The notes under the pieces are model-generated. The model saw only the letters and a program-made list of their open reading frames with translations, ran no database searches and was not told where the DNA came from. From NCBI GenBank assembly GCA_028723525.1, contig JAQYET010000108.1, forward strand, positions 1-64,000: a DNA stretch of 64,000 nucleotides, in the 5' to 3' direction. This document shows positions 63,308 to 64,000 of this stretch, in pieces. The translations under genes and the position numbers were made by a program. Numbering within the stretch: position 1 is the first letter of the stretch; the number at the start of each line of letters is the position of its first letter. Source of the stretch: Prevotellaceae bacterium (lineage in GTDB: Bacteria; Bacteroidota; Bacteroidia; Bacteroidales; Bacteroidaceae).

Positions 63308-64000
63308 CTATGTCGCCGTTTGACCGTCGTATGCCCACTTATAGTAAATTGCGCCGTGCACAAATCCTGCCCCAAACGCGGTGAGAATGAGGTTGTCGCC
63401 TCGTTTCAAGCAGTTCTCGTTCTCCCACAATGCCAGCGGAATGGTGGCAGCACTGGTGTTTCCGAAGTGCTCGATGTTTACCATCACCTTGTCCATAGGC
63501 ATCTCAAGCCGCTTTGCGACAGCCTCGATGATGCGTATGTTGGCCTGATGCGGAACAACGAAACGTATGTTGTCTTTGTTCAGACCGTTGCGCTCGGCTA
63601 TCAGGGCACAGTCGTCGCTCATGCTTGTCACGGCGTAACGGAACACCGTGCGACCCTCCTGATAGAGGTAGTGCAGACCGTGATCCACCGTAAAATGGTT
63701 TGGCGGGCAAACCGATCCGCCGGCTTTCAGATGAAGGAACGGCAGTCCCTTGCCGTCGGCACGGAAGTAAGAGTCAACCAAACCGATGTTCTCCTCCTCC
63801 GTTGCCTCTACGAGAGTAGCAGCAGCTCCGTCGCCAAAGAGCGGGCATGTCTGCCTGTCCTTGTAGTCAACCACCGACGACATCTTGTCGGCTCCAACCA
63901 CTACAATCTTCTTGTAGCGACCGCTCTGTATCATCGCGGCAGCCGTGTCGAGAGCATAGATGAACCCGCAGCATGCCCCCCATAGGTCGTAGGCAAAGGC
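63308..64000 (-). CDS. fabH: 3-oxoacyl-ACP synthase III (C-terminal part, runs off right edge)
   Basis: FabH starts fatty-acid elongation by condensing acetyl-CoA with malonyl-ACP. The window holds the last 230 residues; the frame stays open to base 64000. The active-site Cys is seen in [15 protein letters not shown] at the edge. The His appears in [11 protein letters not shown] and the Asn in [15 protein letters not shown], which complete the Cys-His-Asn triad. [10 protein letters not shown] is also typical. The start lies outside the window. Confidence 0.95.
   Translation of the reverse strand, partial: AFAYDLWGACCGFIYALDTAAAMIQSGRYKKIVVVGADKMSSVVDYKDRQTCPLFGDGAAATLVEATEEENIGLVDSYFRADGKGLPFLHLKAGGSVCPPNHFTVDHGLHYLYQEGRTVFRYAVTSMSDDCALIAERNGLNKDNIRFVVPHQANIRIIEAVAKRLEMPMDKVMVNIEHFGNTSAATIPLALWENENCLKRGDNLILTAFGAGFVHGAIYYKWAYDGQTAT

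Overview
The window comes from a Bacteroidales bacterium, most likely a Prevotella/Bacteroides relative. The basis is Bacteroidetes-type promoters (TTTG, about 19-20 bp, then TAnnTTTG) in front of many genes, an UpxY-family antiterminator, a thioester-less bacterial alpha-2-macroglobulin, MlaE/MlaF, a PagL-like hydrolase and the general gene content. Species cannot be read from the sequence.

Layout. 1-1800 is the right end of an integrated mobile element (partial primase-like gene, two small helix-turn-helix genes, a long hairpin, integrase-site-like repeats). It ends in what looks like the displaced 3' end of a tRNA-Ser gene plus that gene's terminator. A 182-bp MITE-like repeat follows. 2031-24173 is ordinary chromosome: ispH, meaB, an alpha-2-macroglobulin/DUF1573 pair, bcp, an outer-membrane barrel protein with a membrane-tethered regulator, clpB, a PagL-like gene, recQ, clpX-clpP and tig. 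24174-25193 is a repeat-bearing intergenic stretch, then a promoter and a long leader with a terminator-like hairpin.

25194-51624 is the centre of interest: a UpxY-type antiterminator followed by one unbroken same-strand run of about 19 genes. By eye it is clearly richer in A+T than both flanks. It encodes an SrfB-like Hsp70/actin-fold ATPase, an SrfC-like P-loop protein, a membrane-anchored subtilisin-like protease, a multi-pass membrane protein, a second GTPase and its membrane-anchored neighbour. It continues with three helical or coiled-coil exported proteins, a tail-anchored Ig-like protein, DUF1294, DUF2135/YfaP-like and zinc-ribbon membrane proteins, a lipoprotein with a Ppx/GppA fold, a lipoprotein alpha/beta hydrolase, DUF805 and YqhA-like membrane proteins, further lipoproteins, and a WG-repeat gene broken by one amber codon. 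My reading, which is inference, is an envelope-associated, NTP-driven system in which SrfB, SrfC and the second GTPase sense or switch and the protease and hydrolase act, with the whole operon dependent on its own antiterminator.

51880-64000 returns to chromosome: a large secreted beta-helix/LRR protein, prs, a thiE-like gene, lptB, a small outer-membrane protein, mlaE-mlaF, a small lipoprotein, der, era and the 3' part of fabH, which runs off the right edge. No CRISPR array, rRNA or complete tRNA was seen.
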